Of a DNA stretch of 63,982 bases, positions 24,790-33,507 are shown piece after piece (positions within the stretch are counted from its first letter, which is position 1; every line of letters starts with the position of its first letter). This DNA comes from Pseudomonadota bacterium. GTDB lineage: Bacteria; Desulfobacterota; Desulfovibrionia; Desulfovibrionales; Desulfovibrionaceae. The position numbers and the translations under genes were made by a program. The DNA lies in NCBI GenBank assembly GCA_018816865.1, contig JAHIUW010000013.1:1-63982 (forward strand), written 5' to 3'. Under the pieces are notes generated by a model. It was given only the letters and a program-made list of their open reading frames with translations. It made no database searches and was not told where the DNA came from.

Positions 24790-25572
24790 ATGCGTTTGCC
24801 CAATCTGAAAAAAGGTGTTTCCGGCTTCACGTTGGTCGAAATGGCCATCGTACTGGTTATCATCGGCATCATCCTGGCTGGCGTGATGAAGGGTCGCGAC
24901 ATCGTGCGCGGCGCCCAGGTCAAACAGTTCAGCCAGCAGTTCGCCCAGAAATGGGGAACCGTGGCCCAGACCTACTACGACAAGACGGGCCAGATCCTCA
25001 ATGACGGCGAAATCAACGGTGGTATCGCTGCTGGCGCGCCCAACGGTAAAATGGACGGATTGCTCGCCGGCTCCGCCCTTAAGGCCACCCGTATCATGGA
25101 CACCCTCGACAACGTCGGCATCCCGGTCTGTAGCCTTGTCAAGTCCAAGCTGATCGATCCTGTTGGTGCGGGCACCATCGTGGTTGCTGCAGCAGAGGTT
25201 TGCACGGATGGCACGGACAACGTGGTCAACATCTGGCAGACCCTGGTTGAAGGTGAGTACGCTGGCTCCCAGATCATCACCGCCGACCTGCTGAATCTCC
25301 AGATCGATATGCAGGGCAAGACTCTGCTGCGGAACTGCGTGATTCTGTACAACGTGCCCACCGACGTTGCCCAGGGTCTTGACACGGCCATTGACGGCTT
25401 GGCCAATGGCGCTGCTGGCTCCTGCGTTGGCTGGGATCCTACTGATGCCGGCACTGCTCCTACGTGGCTTCTTGGCGAAGGAGCTGCCGTGATTGCCGAA
25501 GCATGGGCCCCTGCGATCGCCACTGGTGGCGCCCCTCAGGTGCAGACCACGATCATCATCCTGGACTACTAG
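24790..25572 (+). CDS. Major type IV/MSHA-like pilin
   Basis: The 260-residue prepilin has leader MRLPNLKKGVSG and mature start FTLVEMAIVLVIIGIILAGVMKGRDIVRGAQ. Glu at +5 is present and the alpha1 helix is canonical. The GRD/ARGAQVKQF continuation resembles other deltaproteobacterial pseudopilins. Cys residues occur in several places (VCSLV, NCVIL, SCVGW), probably forming a D-region disulfide. AAGGAGGAAA gives an excellent ribosome site at ATG 24790. It has its own promoter, a riboswitch leader and a strong terminator, the arrangement expected of the abundant structural subunit. The other pilins in the locus are then minor components. Confidence 0.88.
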   Translation: MRLPNLKKGVSGFTLVEMAIVLVIIGIILAGVMKGRDIVRGAQVKQFSQQFAQKWGTVAQTYYDKTGQILNDGEINGGIAAGAPNGKMDGLLAGSALKATRIMDTLDNVGIPVCSLVKSKLIDPVGAGTIVVAAAEVCTDGTDNVVNIWQTLVEGEYAGSQIITADLLNLQIDMQGKTLLRNCVILYNVPTDVAQGLDTAIDGLANGAAGSCVGWDPTDAGTAPTWLLGEGAAVIAEAWAPAIATGGAPQVQTTIIILDY

Positions 25573-25591
25573 GCTCTAATAGTTATGAATT

Positions 25592-25624
25592 AAAGGCCGG
25601 CCCCGCCGGGGCCGGCCTTTTCAC
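25592..25624 (+). terminator. Terminator of the major pilin gene
   Basis: AAAGGCCGGCCCC (25592-25604) pairs with GGGGCCGGCCTTT (25608-25620). The GC stem runs directly into four T. Confidence 0.92.
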
Positions 25625-25727
25625 AGAAATTTCCCGCGCACGGCTGCAGGAGGCCGTTGCTCGGGCCCCCGATACTTGCACTGACAATCCTGCCGTCATC
25701 TTTCGATTCTTCCGGGGGGAGGAAATA

Positions 25728-27479
25728 TTGACCACCGATATCTTTGAGGCCCTCGGGCTTGACCGAAATCCCTTCTCCATGGCCGCCGATACGGAAGGGT
25801 ATTTCCACACCGACGCCACCAAGCAGATCCTGGATGAGCTGGCGTTCGGCATCCTCTCCCGCAAGGGGTTCCTGCTGCTCGCCGGCGAGGTGGGCGTGGG
25901 CAAGACCTCGCTCCTCTATCAGTTGCTGCGCCGCCTGGAGGGCGAGAATCTCGTCACCTCCTGGATCTTCAACACCATGCTCAACAAGGAAGAGCTGCTG
26001 CATGCCATTGCCCGGGACTATGGGCTGGACGCGCCCAGGACCGCCAATGTGGCCCAGCTCATCGATATCCTGCAGGTCTTCCTGGTGGAACAGAACGCCC
26101 AGGACAAGAACTGCGCCATCATCGTGGACGAGGCCCACAATCTTTCGCTGCCGGCCATGGAAGCCCTGCGCATGCTCTCCAACCTGGAGGTCAGCGGCCG
26201 CAAGCTGGTGCAGATCCTGCTTGTGGGCCAGCCAGAGCTGAAGGAACGCCTGGACGAGCAAAAGCTCAGGCAGTTGCGCAGCCGGATCAGCATCTTCCGC
26301 GAGTTGGCCCCCTTTGACCAGGACGCCACCGGCCGTTTCGTGAATTTCAAGCTCTCCAGCGCCCAATCCCAGTTCAGGATCAGCGGCGCGCCCCTCAAGC
26401 TCTTGTACCGCGCCACCGAGGGCAACACGCGCATGATCAACCTGATCATGGAACGCACCCTGTATGCGGCCGTGGCCTTTGGCGAGCGCGAGCTGACCGT
26501 GAGGGTCATCAAGGCCGCCGTGGCCGAGATCGCCTCTTGTCAGATCGAGGTGGCCGAGCGCATGGGTCGCTCCCGCAAACGCCTCAAATCCCTGGCCCTG
26601 GTCGCCGGAGTGCTGCTGCTCTTTGCCGCCACCGTACTGCCGTACATCCCCAGTGATGCTGGCGCACGCAGCCCCCTGGGGTTTGTTGTGCAGCAGGTGA
26701 TGGTCGCCATGCGCCCTGCGCAGCGGCCCCAGAAAATAGCGCAGGCCCAGCCCGAACCCGAAGCGAAGCCCGTGGTCAGGATTGCGGAACAGCCGTCGGC
26801 TCCTGTGGTTGCGGCTGTATCTCAGAGCAAGCCGTCAGCTCCTGTGGTTGCGGCTGTATCTCAGAGCAAGCTGTCGGGAAGCGTTGGTTCCGACGATGCT
26901 GAAAAGCCCGCTGCCGATGCACCCAAGGCCTTGGAAAAGCAAAAAGTACCCTTGACAGTACAGCCCAAAGCTGCGACATCATCAGGTACTCAAGTTTCAG
27001 TAAGTGCTGTGAAGAAACATCCGGGTTCTTACTATGAGTTTTTAAAGCCGATGGGCCTGGAATCCAAAGTCGACGATTTTGCCGCCGCAGTGGATTCCAG
27101 ACAGATAGATAGATTGGAAGAGGTTCTGCCCGGGGGGGTGCAGGCTCTGAAGCTCGATCGGCTGCCTGCCAAACGTGTGGTATCCTTTACCGCATTCCCC
27201 TGGAAACAGACCGTCAACGACAATCCCGCGTGGCTTGTGCTGTGGCATCCTCCGCTGATTGTGAAGGACTTCTACTACGGCTACCGCCACGAGGACATCC
27301 TGGTCCTGCAGCTGATGCTCAAGAAGCTCGGCTACTACTGGGGACCCGATGACGGGATGGTCGGACCCGTAACATGGCGCGCTATCAACAGCTTCCAGAA
27401 AGACATGAAGCTCAAGCGCACCATGTGGCCCGATCCGGAAACGGTGTTCTGGCTGAACGTGATGTCGAAACAGGGATAG
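25728..27479 (+). CDS. ExeA/MshM-like AAA ATPase with peptidoglycan-binding domain
   Basis: From TTG 25728, which has a strong GGGGGGAGG site 5 nt upstream, the product has 583 residues. An ExeA/GspA-type ATPase occupies residues 1-270, with Walker A GEVGVGKTS (53-61), Walker B CAIIVDEAHN (129-138) and LVGQPEL. A membrane helix follows (about 288-306), then a Pro/Ala-rich linker with a 13-residue tandem repeat (about 355-381). A peptidoglycan-binding domain closes the protein (DILVLQLMLKKLGYYWG and ATWRAINSFQ-like helices, about 520-575). By homology it inserts the secretin through the cell wall using ATP. The upstream frame back to 25464 crosses the pilin terminator and is rejected. Confidence 0.88.
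   Translation: MTTDIFEALGLDRNPFSMAADTEGYFHTDATKQILDELAFGILSRKGFLLLAGEVGVGKTSLLYQLLRRLEGENLVTSWIFNTMLNKEELLHAIARDYGLDAPRTANVAQLIDILQVFLVEQNAQDKNCAIIVDEAHNLSLPAMEALRMLSNLEVSGRKLVQILLVGQPELKERLDEQKLRQLRSRISIFRELAPFDQDATGRFVNFKLSSAQSQFRISGAPLKLLYRATEGNTRMINLIMERTLYAAVAFGERELTVRVIKAAVAEIASCQIEVAERMGRSRKRLKSLALVAGVLLLFAATVLPYIPSDAGARSPLGFVVQQVMVAMRPAQRPQKIAQAQPEPEAKPVVRIAEQPSAPVVAAVSQSKPSAPVVAAVSQSKLSGSVGSDDAEKPAADAPKALEKQKVPLTVQPKAATSSGTQVSVSAVKKHPGSYYEFLKPMGLESKVDDFAAAVDSRQIDRLEEVLPGGVQALKLDRLPAKRVVSFTAFPWKQTVNDNPAWLVLWHPPLIVKDFYYGYRHEDILVLQLMLKKLGYYWGPDDGMVGPVTWRAINSFQKDMKLKRTMWPDPETVFWLNVMSKQG
26792..26869 (+). repeat. 39-bp tandem repeat, two copies
   Basis: Copies at 26792-26830 and 26831-26869 differ at one base. 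They encode two 13-residue units (PSAPVVAAVSQSK) in the linker of the ExeA-like protein. Confidence 0.9.
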
Positions 27480-27487
27480 CGATTTTC

Positions 27488-27563
27488 TTGATACGCCAAA
27501 CCCGTCGCAAGGCGGGGACGGAAAGCCACGGGTCTTCCTGAGACAGCCGGGCCGCCGAAGGAA
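27488..27563 (+). ncRNA. GEMM-I cyclic dinucleotide riboswitch
   Basis: The core matches the first riboswitch: GCCAAACCC (27495-27503), GGGGACGGAAAGCCACGGG (27514-27532), and AGCCGGGCCGCC (27545-27556) after the TCTTCCTGAGA hairpin. The base equivalent to position 20 is G (27495), again favouring c-di-GMP over cGAMP. It lies 8 bases after the ExeA-like stop and leads the pilus assembly operon. Confidence 0.88.
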
Positions 27564-27572
27564 AACCGCAAC

Positions 27573-27611
27573 TCCACCAGGGGTTTCGGCTCAACCTGTT
27601 GAAGAGGTGGA
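27573..27611 (+). promoter_or_regulatory. Possible ribosome-site-sequestering stem below the second riboswitch
   Basis: TCCACC (27573-27578) is complementary to GGTGGA (27606-27611), which overlaps the AGAGGTGG ribosome site of the assembly ATPase gene. Pairing would hide the site, a plausible expression platform. Confidence 0.45.
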
Positions 27612-27615
27612 CCAT

Positions 27616-29265
27616 ATGGCCGCTCCGATTCGTATCGGTGATTTGCTCAGGGACAAGGGGTTGATTGGCGATGAACACATTCGCTACGCACTCCAGGTCC
27701 AACGTGTGACCAAGGAAAAACTCGGCCAGGTCCTGACCCGGACTGGTCTGGTTTCGGAATACGACCTTGTTTACACCGTCGCTCAGCAGCTTGATCTTGA
27801 ATATATCAAGCTCGACAGCATGACCCCCGACTATCAACTCCTGAAACGCTTCAATCGCAACAACTGCCTTGCGCAGCGCGTGTTCCCCATTATCCAGCAG
27901 GGCAATGAGGTCGTGTGCTGCATCTCGGACATCCCCGACGCCAAGCTGGAGCAGATGATCGTGCGCGCCACCGGCATGAAGCCCCTGTTCGTTATGGCCG
28001 AGGAAAGCCGGGTCATCTCCGCGATTTACAACTTTTTCTACTTCGCCGAAAATCCGGTTGAGAAGTTGATGCAGCGCGAGGTGGGGATCATTGCCGCGGA
28101 CACATCGCGCACGGTCAGCCCCGATACGCTCATCAACTACATCCTGCTGCTGGCCGTGAAGCAGCGGGCCACAGACATCCATCTGCGGCCTATGGCCCAC
28201 GGCATCGCCGTGGCCTATCGCGTTGACGGCGTGATGAGCAACGTGGCCTTTCTGCCCCCGGCCCTGGCGCGGGTGACCACGTCCATCAAGCTGCAGGCGG
28301 GCATGGATATCGCCGAGCAGCGTCTGCCCCAGGACGGCCGCTGGACGGCCAACCTGCTGGAAAGGCGCTACGACATCCGCGCCTCGTCCATCGTCACTCC
28401 GTTTGGCGAGAACATGGTCCTGCGTCTGCTCTCCCAGGAGAAGGCCAGCTTCAGCTTCCCGGCCCTCGGGTTCATGGAAGAAGATCTCGCCCTGCTGACG
28501 CGCATCTTTGACGAGCCCTTCGGCATCCTGCTGCTCACCGGGCCCACGGGTTCTGGTAAGTCCACCACCCTGGTGGCCGGACTGACCTCCCTGGATCTGC
28601 TGGGCAAGAACGTGCTCACGGTGGAAAACCCCATTGAATATGTGGTCCCCCTGGCGCGCCAGACTCAGGTCAATGAGGGTGCTGGATACAATTTCTCCAG
28701 TGCCATGCGCCACTTCCTGCGCCATGACCCGGATGTCATCCTGATCGGCGAAATGCGCGATGAGGAGACCGCGACCACGGCCCTGACCGCCGCAACCACC
28801 GGTCACCTGGTGCTGTCCACCCTGCATGCCAACACGGCCATCGGCTCCATCCCCCGGCTTCAGGGCCTGGGCATGGATACCCAGATGCTGTCCGAAAGTC
28901 TCATCGGTGTGGTCAGCCAGCGTCTGGTGCGCATCATCTGCCCGCACTGCAAGATCGAATATGCACCGAGCCAGGAAGACATCGACTACCTGCAGGGTGC
29001 GCAAGTGTCCAAACTGTATCGCGGCACGGGCTGCGAGGCCTGTAACAATACGGGCTACATCGGCCGGACATTGGTCTATGAGATCCTGGTGGTCGACCGC
29101 GATGTGCGTGAGGCCATGGAACGCGACATCGAACTGACTCAGTTGGAGGAGATGGCCAAGCGCAAGGGCTTCCGCACCATGTTCGACGTGGGCGTGATCA
29201 AGGTCCAGCGCGGGATTACCACGGTTGAGGAGCTGCAGCGCGTTCTCGGTAAGACGAGATTCTAG
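27616..29265 (+). CDS. mshE: MshE/GspE-type pilus assembly ATPase
   Basis: The 549-residue cytoplasmic hexameric ATPase powers pilus extension. An N-terminal T2SSE_N domain (residues 1-150; IRIGDLLRDKGLI) is followed by the motor domain with Walker A GPTGSGKST (about 309-317), Asp box, Walker B VILIGEMRD, the His box, and a zinc-binding tetracysteine (CPHC near 442 and CEACNNTG near 473). In MshE of Vibrio the N-terminal domain binds c-di-GMP; whether these residues are kept here was not tested. ATG 27616 follows AGAGGTGG; GTG 27607 is an alternative. It heads a long operon and is preceded by a riboswitch. Confidence 0.93.
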   Translation: MAAPIRIGDLLRDKGLIGDEHIRYALQVQRVTKEKLGQVLTRTGLVSEYDLVYTVAQQLDLEYIKLDSMTPDYQLLKRFNRNNCLAQRVFPIIQQGNEVVCCISDIPDAKLEQMIVRATGMKPLFVMAEESRVISAIYNFFYFAENPVEKLMQREVGIIAADTSRTVSPDTLINYILLLAVKQRATDIHLRPMAHGIAVAYRVDGVMSNVAFLPPALARVTTSIKLQAGMDIAEQRLPQDGRWTANLLERRYDIRASSIVTPFGENMVLRLLSQEKASFSFPALGFMEEDLALLTRIFDEPFGILLLTGPTGSGKSTTLVAGLTSLDLLGKNVLTVENPIEYVVPLARQTQVNEGAGYNFSSAMRHFLRHDPDVILIGEMRDEETATTALTAATTGHLVLSTLHANTAIGSIPRLQGLGMDTQMLSESLIGVVSQRLVRIICPHCKIEYAPSQEDIDYLQGAQVSKLYRGTGCEACNNTGYIGRTLVYEILVVDRDVREAMERDIELTQLEEMAKRKGFRTMFDVGVIKVQRGITTVEELQRVLGKTRF

Positions 29266-29308
29266 CGCATCGCACGGGAACGAGTAAAAACGGGGAAAGC
29301 AAGACGCA

Positions 29309-30532
29309 ATGCCCATTTTTCGATTCAAGCTGCTGACCTCCGCAGGAAAGGTCGACCGAGGGGTGGTGGAACTGCCGTTTACGGACAATTCCCCTGCCAT
29401 TCGATATCTGGAGCGCCAAGGTGGCGTGGTGATCGATATCAAACGCTTCGGTCCGCTTATGTCCTGGTTGACCAAGCTGGTCACCCATGGCTTCTCACGG
29501 GTCAAACGTCCGGATTTGGCAGAATTCTTCAATAATATGGCTATGATGCTTGGAGCAGGCATCCCTGTTTTGTCCGCCATGGACGAGATCATGCAGGAGA
29601 TCAAGAATCCGATGCTCCTGATGACCTTGAAGTTCATGCGCACCGACATCGAGGGTGGCCAGACCTTTGGTGAGGCCCTTGCCAGGCATCCCAAGGTGTT
29701 CACCCCGCTGATCCAGTACATGTGCCGGATCGGCGAGGAAACAGGCATGCTCGACCAGATGGCCAAAAAATCAGCAGAACACCTCGAGAATATCGAGCAG
29801 ATCATCGGCGGCACCAAGCGGGCCCTGATCTATCCCGGCTTCATCTTCGTCGTGGTCATTGGCGCCTGTTTCTTCTGGTTCTACTTCGTGGTGCCCAAGA
29901 TCACCAAACTCTTCGTGGACATGGGGGTGACCGTGCCCACGGCCACCAAGATCATCATCTGGATCTCCAACTGGTTCCAGCTGTATTTCGGCTGGACGTT
30001 GCTGGGCGTCCTTGTCTTTGCCTTCGGGTTGTCCTACGCGCGGCAGAAAAGCACCCGGGTCCATTACATCATGGATGTGATCATGCTCAGGGTTCCGATT
30101 TTTTCGATGATCATCGAGACCTCGCTCATTGCCAGGATCACCGAGTATCTGGGGATTCTCATCGGGGCGGGCGTGGGCGTACTGCGCACCCTGGAGATCA
30201 TCACGGATTCGATGACCAACCTGGTTTATAAGGGGCGTTTGATCCTGGTGCAGGACAGCGTGAAGAACGGCAACCCCTTGTCCGAATCGTTGCGCTCGGC
30301 CGAGGCTCTGCATCCCTTTGCTGTGCGCATGGTGTCCGTTGGCGAGCAGACAGGCCGCATTGAGGAGCAGACCGCGTATGTGGCCAAATTGTATAGAGAC
30401 AAACTTTCGGCCCTGGTAGAGGTGTTGGGAAAGACGCTCGAACCCGCTATGCTGGTTTTCATGGGTGTTGTTTTCGGTGCCATTTTCGCGGGGCTCATGC
30501 TGCCGATCTACGACATGATCGGCAAACTGTGA
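29309..30532 (+). CDS. mshG: MshG/GspF-type inner-membrane platform protein
   Basis: This 407-residue membrane protein has the two GspF repeats: LAEFFNNMAMMLGAGIPVLSA near residue 70 and its echo around 270 (SLIARITEYLGILIGAGVGV). Three or four membrane helices are visible (IFVVVIGACFFWFYFVV, FQLYFGWTLLGVLVFAFGL, and the C-terminal MLVFMGVVFGAIFAGLMLPI). It couples the cytoplasmic ATPase to the pilin fibre. It follows the ATPase gene by 43 bases and leads into the PilO/PilN-like genes. Confidence 0.93.
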   Translation: MPIFRFKLLTSAGKVDRGVVELPFTDNSPAIRYLERQGGVVIDIKRFGPLMSWLTKLVTHGFSRVKRPDLAEFFNNMAMMLGAGIPVLSAMDEIMQEIKNPMLLMTLKFMRTDIEGGQTFGEALARHPKVFTPLIQYMCRIGEETGMLDQMAKKSAEHLENIEQIIGGTKRALIYPGFIFVVVIGACFFWFYFVVPKITKLFVDMGVTVPTATKIIIWISNWFQLYFGWTLLGVLVFAFGLSYARQKSTRVHYIMDVIMLRVPIFSMIIETSLIARITEYLGILIGAGVGVLRTLEIITDSMTNLVYKGRLILVQDSVKNGNPLSESLRSAEALHPFAVRMVSVGEQTGRIEEQTAYVAKLYRDKLSALVEVLGKTLEPAMLVFMGVVFGAIFAGLMLPIYDMIGKL

Positions 30533-30551
30533 TAAGGGGGAATATTCAATC

Positions 30552-31055
30552 ATGCGTTGGCTTATCAGTATCCTGATCAGCGTGGCCTTCGCCGCGGGGA
30601 TCATCCTGTACTACCAGGTTTACGTCGATTTCAAGGCCGGGAAAGCCGAGATTGAGATTCTGAACAAGGAAATGCAGGATTATCAAAAATTGGCCAAGTT
30701 GTACGAGGCGCAAGAGGAAAAGGTCGTGATCGTCAATGCCCTGTGGGGTGAGATCAAGAAGGCCAAACTCGAGCCGGACAACTGGATGAGCTTCCCCCTG
30801 ACTACTGGCAAGACCCTGGAGTGGCGGGATGTGGAGAAGATGATGCTTCTGGCTGCCAACAAGGATCAGGAGGGCAGCTACTGGTTCAAGCCGAACCAGT
30901 TGCGCGTCACCCGGGTGCTTGTGGTGCCTGATGCGGGGGAGGGTGCCGCAACTTCGGGCACTGCTCCTGCTGATGCGGATCTCGAGCGCAAGGATGCCGT
31001 CCAGAGGTATGAGTTGGATATGTCGGGGACCTTCCTGATTTCCAAGACGAATTAA
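30552..31055 (+). CDS. PilO/MshJ-like inner-membrane protein
   Basis: The 167-residue protein has one N-terminal TM (WLISILISVAFAAGIILYY), a coiled coil (about residues 28-60, EIEILNKEMQDYQKLAKLY), and a small periplasmic domain. The topology and gene position match PilO/GspM/MshJ proteins, which form the alignment complex with PilN and PilP. Sequence alone is not diagnostic. It starts 19 bases after the platform gene and is followed by the PilN-like gene. Confidence 0.65.
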   Translation: MRWLISILISVAFAAGIILYYQVYVDFKAGKAEIEILNKEMQDYQKLAKLYEAQEEKVVIVNALWGEIKKAKLEPDNWMSFPLTTGKTLEWRDVEKMMLLAANKDQEGSYWFKPNQLRVTRVLVVPDAGEGAATSGTAPADADLERKDAVQRYELDMSGTFLISKTN

Positions 31056-31088
31056 CGCCCCAAGAGTCCAAGTGGAGCGGGATGTAAT

Positions 31089-32819
31089 ATGACTGAAAAA
31101 AAGAATGATACCGAACTGATCCCTGATGAGAATCAGGGTGTGAACGGTCAGCCCGAGGTGCCCGAGTTGGAGCTTGAGGACGTGTCCTGGGAACTTGAGC
31201 CCGGCGTTACGCCTGACAAGGATTCCCAGGAAGTGCCCCTGGCAGTTTCGGAGCCGGCCATGACCGATGAAACGGAGATGGTCGCTGAAACCGAGCCTGA
31301 AACCGAGCCTGAAACCGAACCTGAGCCTGAGCCTGAGCCTGAGCCGGAACTAGGACTTGAGCCTGCGCCTGAGCCTGCGCCTGAGCCTGAGCCCAAGCTT
31401 CAGTTCAGGACGAAAGCCACTCCGGTACCGGAATCGGACGATGAGTCGAGCGCGGACATGTACTCCGATACGGCTGACGTCGATTACACGGATCAGTGGG
31501 GCTGGCGGACGGTCAGATCGGCTGTCACTCCCTTCGTGTTCGACTACAACAACCAGAAGCACATGGTCTCCAGTCGGGGAATCGAGTGGATTGAGGATGT
31601 CCGCGTCCTGGGCCGATACTTCAACTATCTGATTGATTATCCCGAATCACCGGGCATGGGTCTGCTGACCCTTTCCACTGAAGCCAAGTACGCCGGTGTG
31701 CTGGCGCGCAAGAATCTCGAAGAGATCGGCGAGTTGAACACCGAGGGTGTGCTGCAGATTTACTCCAAGCGCAAGCTGGAGGGCGGTCAGATCAGTGTGT
31801 TCTATGAAATCCTGCCCAGGGACAAGCATGTGGGGCTCTCGGAGCTGTACAATAGCGATCCCAATGGGTTTGTGATTTCAGATACGGTGTCTCTGCTCAA
31901 TGGCCTGCTCAAGAAGCAGGGCAAAGGGACGCAGGCCCTGGCTCTGCATCTTCCAGGATCCATCATCCTGGTGGCCGGCAAGAATGGCAATGCCCATCTG
32001 GCTCGCCGCTATTCCCTGCTGGGTGACGATTCCCAGGCTCTGACCGAAGGCATCTATGCCCTGGAGCAGGATCTCGTGGCTCTGGAAAGGAACATGGGCC
32101 AGCGCATCAGTCATGTGGACTGGATCGAGGGCCTGACATGGTCGCTCAATTTGGCCCGACCGGATGTGGATATCCCTCTGGTTCCCTATCCCCTGCACGA
32201 GTTCGCCATGGACGGGGAACAGGTTTGGTCGGCCTTGCCGACGGCGCTGTCCAAGGCGTCCCTGGCCGCGGCCATCGGCCCCAAGGAGGAGATGTACCTC
32301 CGGCCTCTCGAGTTGGCCGAAAAATGGATGTGGGCGGTGTTTTTGGCTCTGGCCATCGTGGCCGGAGTGGGACTCTTCTCCATGAGAGGCATCACCGAGA
32401 CGGTGCGCGCCAATACCCAGACCATGAAGGCCAACATGCAGGCCATTGAGGCGGATATCCGCTCCCGTGCCATCAATGTTGATTTCGAGGATGTGGGGCC
32501 AGCTCTCAAGCTGTCTCAGGACTTCAGTCAGGCTGCGCTGTCACCTTCCTTTGGTGAATTGTGGAACTATCTGGCCTCGCTCCGGCCCGAGTACATCAGG
32601 GTGGACGGACTTGAATTTGCATATGGCAAAGATGGTGTTGCGGTGCGCTTGGAGGGGCAGGTCGAGATGGATATCACCGCTGCCCAGCAAGGGTTTACGA
32701 AATTTATTGAGAATCTTGAACAAGAAGGCTTCAAGGTGGTGAATCAGGAGGTCAATCTCGACCTTGAGGGGAATTACTATTCCCTTGATGCACTCTGGCC
32801 TGTGAAGAAGGGGGAGTAA
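31089..32819 (+). CDS. PilM/PilN (MshI)-like protein with Glu-Pro repeat linker
   Basis: A 576-residue protein in three parts. Residues 1-115 are acidic and low-complexity, including a Glu-Pro repeat tract. Residues 120-400 form a globular cytoplasmic domain with no motif I recognise with certainty, in the place where an actin-like PilM/GspL domain would be expected. A TM (MWAVFLALAIVAGVGLF, about 414-431) is followed by a coiled coil and a periplasmic PilN-like domain (LWNYLASLRPEYIRVDGLEF, then VRLEGQVEMDITAAQQGF). This matches a GspL/MshI-like component of the assembly platform. The next gene starts directly after its stop. Confidence 0.6.
   Translation: MTEKKNDTELIPDENQGVNGQPEVPELELEDVSWELEPGVTPDKDSQEVPLAVSEPAMTDETEMVAETEPETEPETEPEPEPEPEPELGLEPAPEPAPEPEPKLQFRTKATPVPESDDESSADMYSDTADVDYTDQWGWRTVRSAVTPFVFDYNNQKHMVSSRGIEWIEDVRVLGRYFNYLIDYPESPGMGLLTLSTEAKYAGVLARKNLEEIGELNTEGVLQIYSKRKLEGGQISVFYEILPRDKHVGLSELYNSDPNGFVISDTVSLLNGLLKKQGKGTQALALHLPGSIILVAGKNGNAHLARRYSLLGDDSQALTEGIYALEQDLVALERNMGQRISHVDWIEGLTWSLNLARPDVDIPLVPYPLHEFAMDGEQVWSALPTALSKASLAAAIGPKEEMYLRPLELAEKWMWAVFLALAIVAGVGLFSMRGITETVRANTQTMKANMQAIEADIRSRAINVDFEDVGPALKLSQDFSQAALSPSFGELWNYLASLRPEYIRVDGLEFAYGKDGVAVRLEGQVEMDITAAQQGFTKFIENLEQEGFKVVNQEVNLDLEGNYYSLDALWPVKKGE
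31285..31392 (+). repeat. Hexanucleotide-type repeat coding Glu-Pro
   Basis: Imperfect reiterations of GAGCCT and of GAAACCGAGCCT encode the E-P and E-T-E-P runs in the PilN-like protein. Such tracts vary in length by slippage. Confidence 0.8.
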
Positions 32820-33467
32820 ATGCATCCCGGTAGAAGGAATATCCTTATCCGGTGGATCGGGTACGCGGTGGTGATCATTGCAACCGCGGGCTGGATCTAC
32901 ATGGACGAGCCGCAAATGCCCCGGGCCAAGACGGACATCCTGAAAGCGCTCGCGCCAAAGACCATCGACCTGCCTTCGGATCAGGTCACCGAGGCGATTC
33001 GCGCGGCGATTCAGGTCTCCGAGAAAAAGGTCGCCACCTACGGAGCTGTTGAGAAAGTCAATCCGTCCTTGATCGTCCTTGATGTCGCCTCCATCGACAG
33101 GCAACAGGTGATGCTTGATGTCAGCACCATCTTCCTTGGTCCGCCGGACAAGTACGCCGTGCTTGGCGGTAAAATCTACAAGGAAGGCGAGAGTCTACCC
33201 GATGGTCGGAAGGTTCAGGGGATCGATGCAGAGGGTGTCAATCTCGCCCTGGGTGATGCCGTAACCCGTCTTGCCTGGGTCCCACCTTTCCGGGTGGAAC
33301 TCACCGGTGGAGCCAAGTACAAGGCTCGAGTGAAGCCGGAAGAAGGGCAAGATCAAGGTGGTCAGGGTGGTCAAGAGGGCGACCAAGGCGTCAATCTCCA
33401 AGACCTGCCTCCGGATCTCAGCCCCGATCAGGCCCTGGAGCTTCTGCAACAGCTTGGAAAAAAATAA
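32820..33467 (+). CDS. Pilus alignment protein, PilP/GspC/MshK-like
   Basis: The 215-residue product has one N-terminal TM (WIGYAVVIIATAGWIYM), then a linker and a compact domain (about 90-165) with KYAVLGGKIYKEGESLPDGRKVQGI and VTRLAWVPPFRVELTG strands, like the beta-rich HR domain of GspC/PilP/MshK which contacts the secretin. A Gln/Gly-rich tail and a C-terminal LSPDQALELLQQL helix follow. Its ATG abuts the stop of the preceding gene, so translation is coupled. The secretin gene comes next, as expected for the MSHA order K-L. Confidence 0.6.
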   Translation: MHPGRRNILIRWIGYAVVIIATAGWIYMDEPQMPRAKTDILKALAPKTIDLPSDQVTEAIRAAIQVSEKKVATYGAVEKVNPSLIVLDVASIDRQQVMLDVSTIFLGPPDKYAVLGGKIYKEGESLPDGRKVQGIDAEGVNLALGDAVTRLAWVPPFRVELTGGAKYKARVKPEEGQDQGGQGGQEGDQGVNLQDLPPDLSPDQALELLQQLGKK

Positions 33468-33507
33468 TTTTAGCACGTAACCCCCGGAAAGCGGGGCGAG
33501 GTCGGAT

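Noticed and set aside
27412-29817. 801-codon open frame antisense to the pilus ATPase
   Set aside because: Covers two real genes, a riboswitch and intergenic DNA in reverse; no domain.
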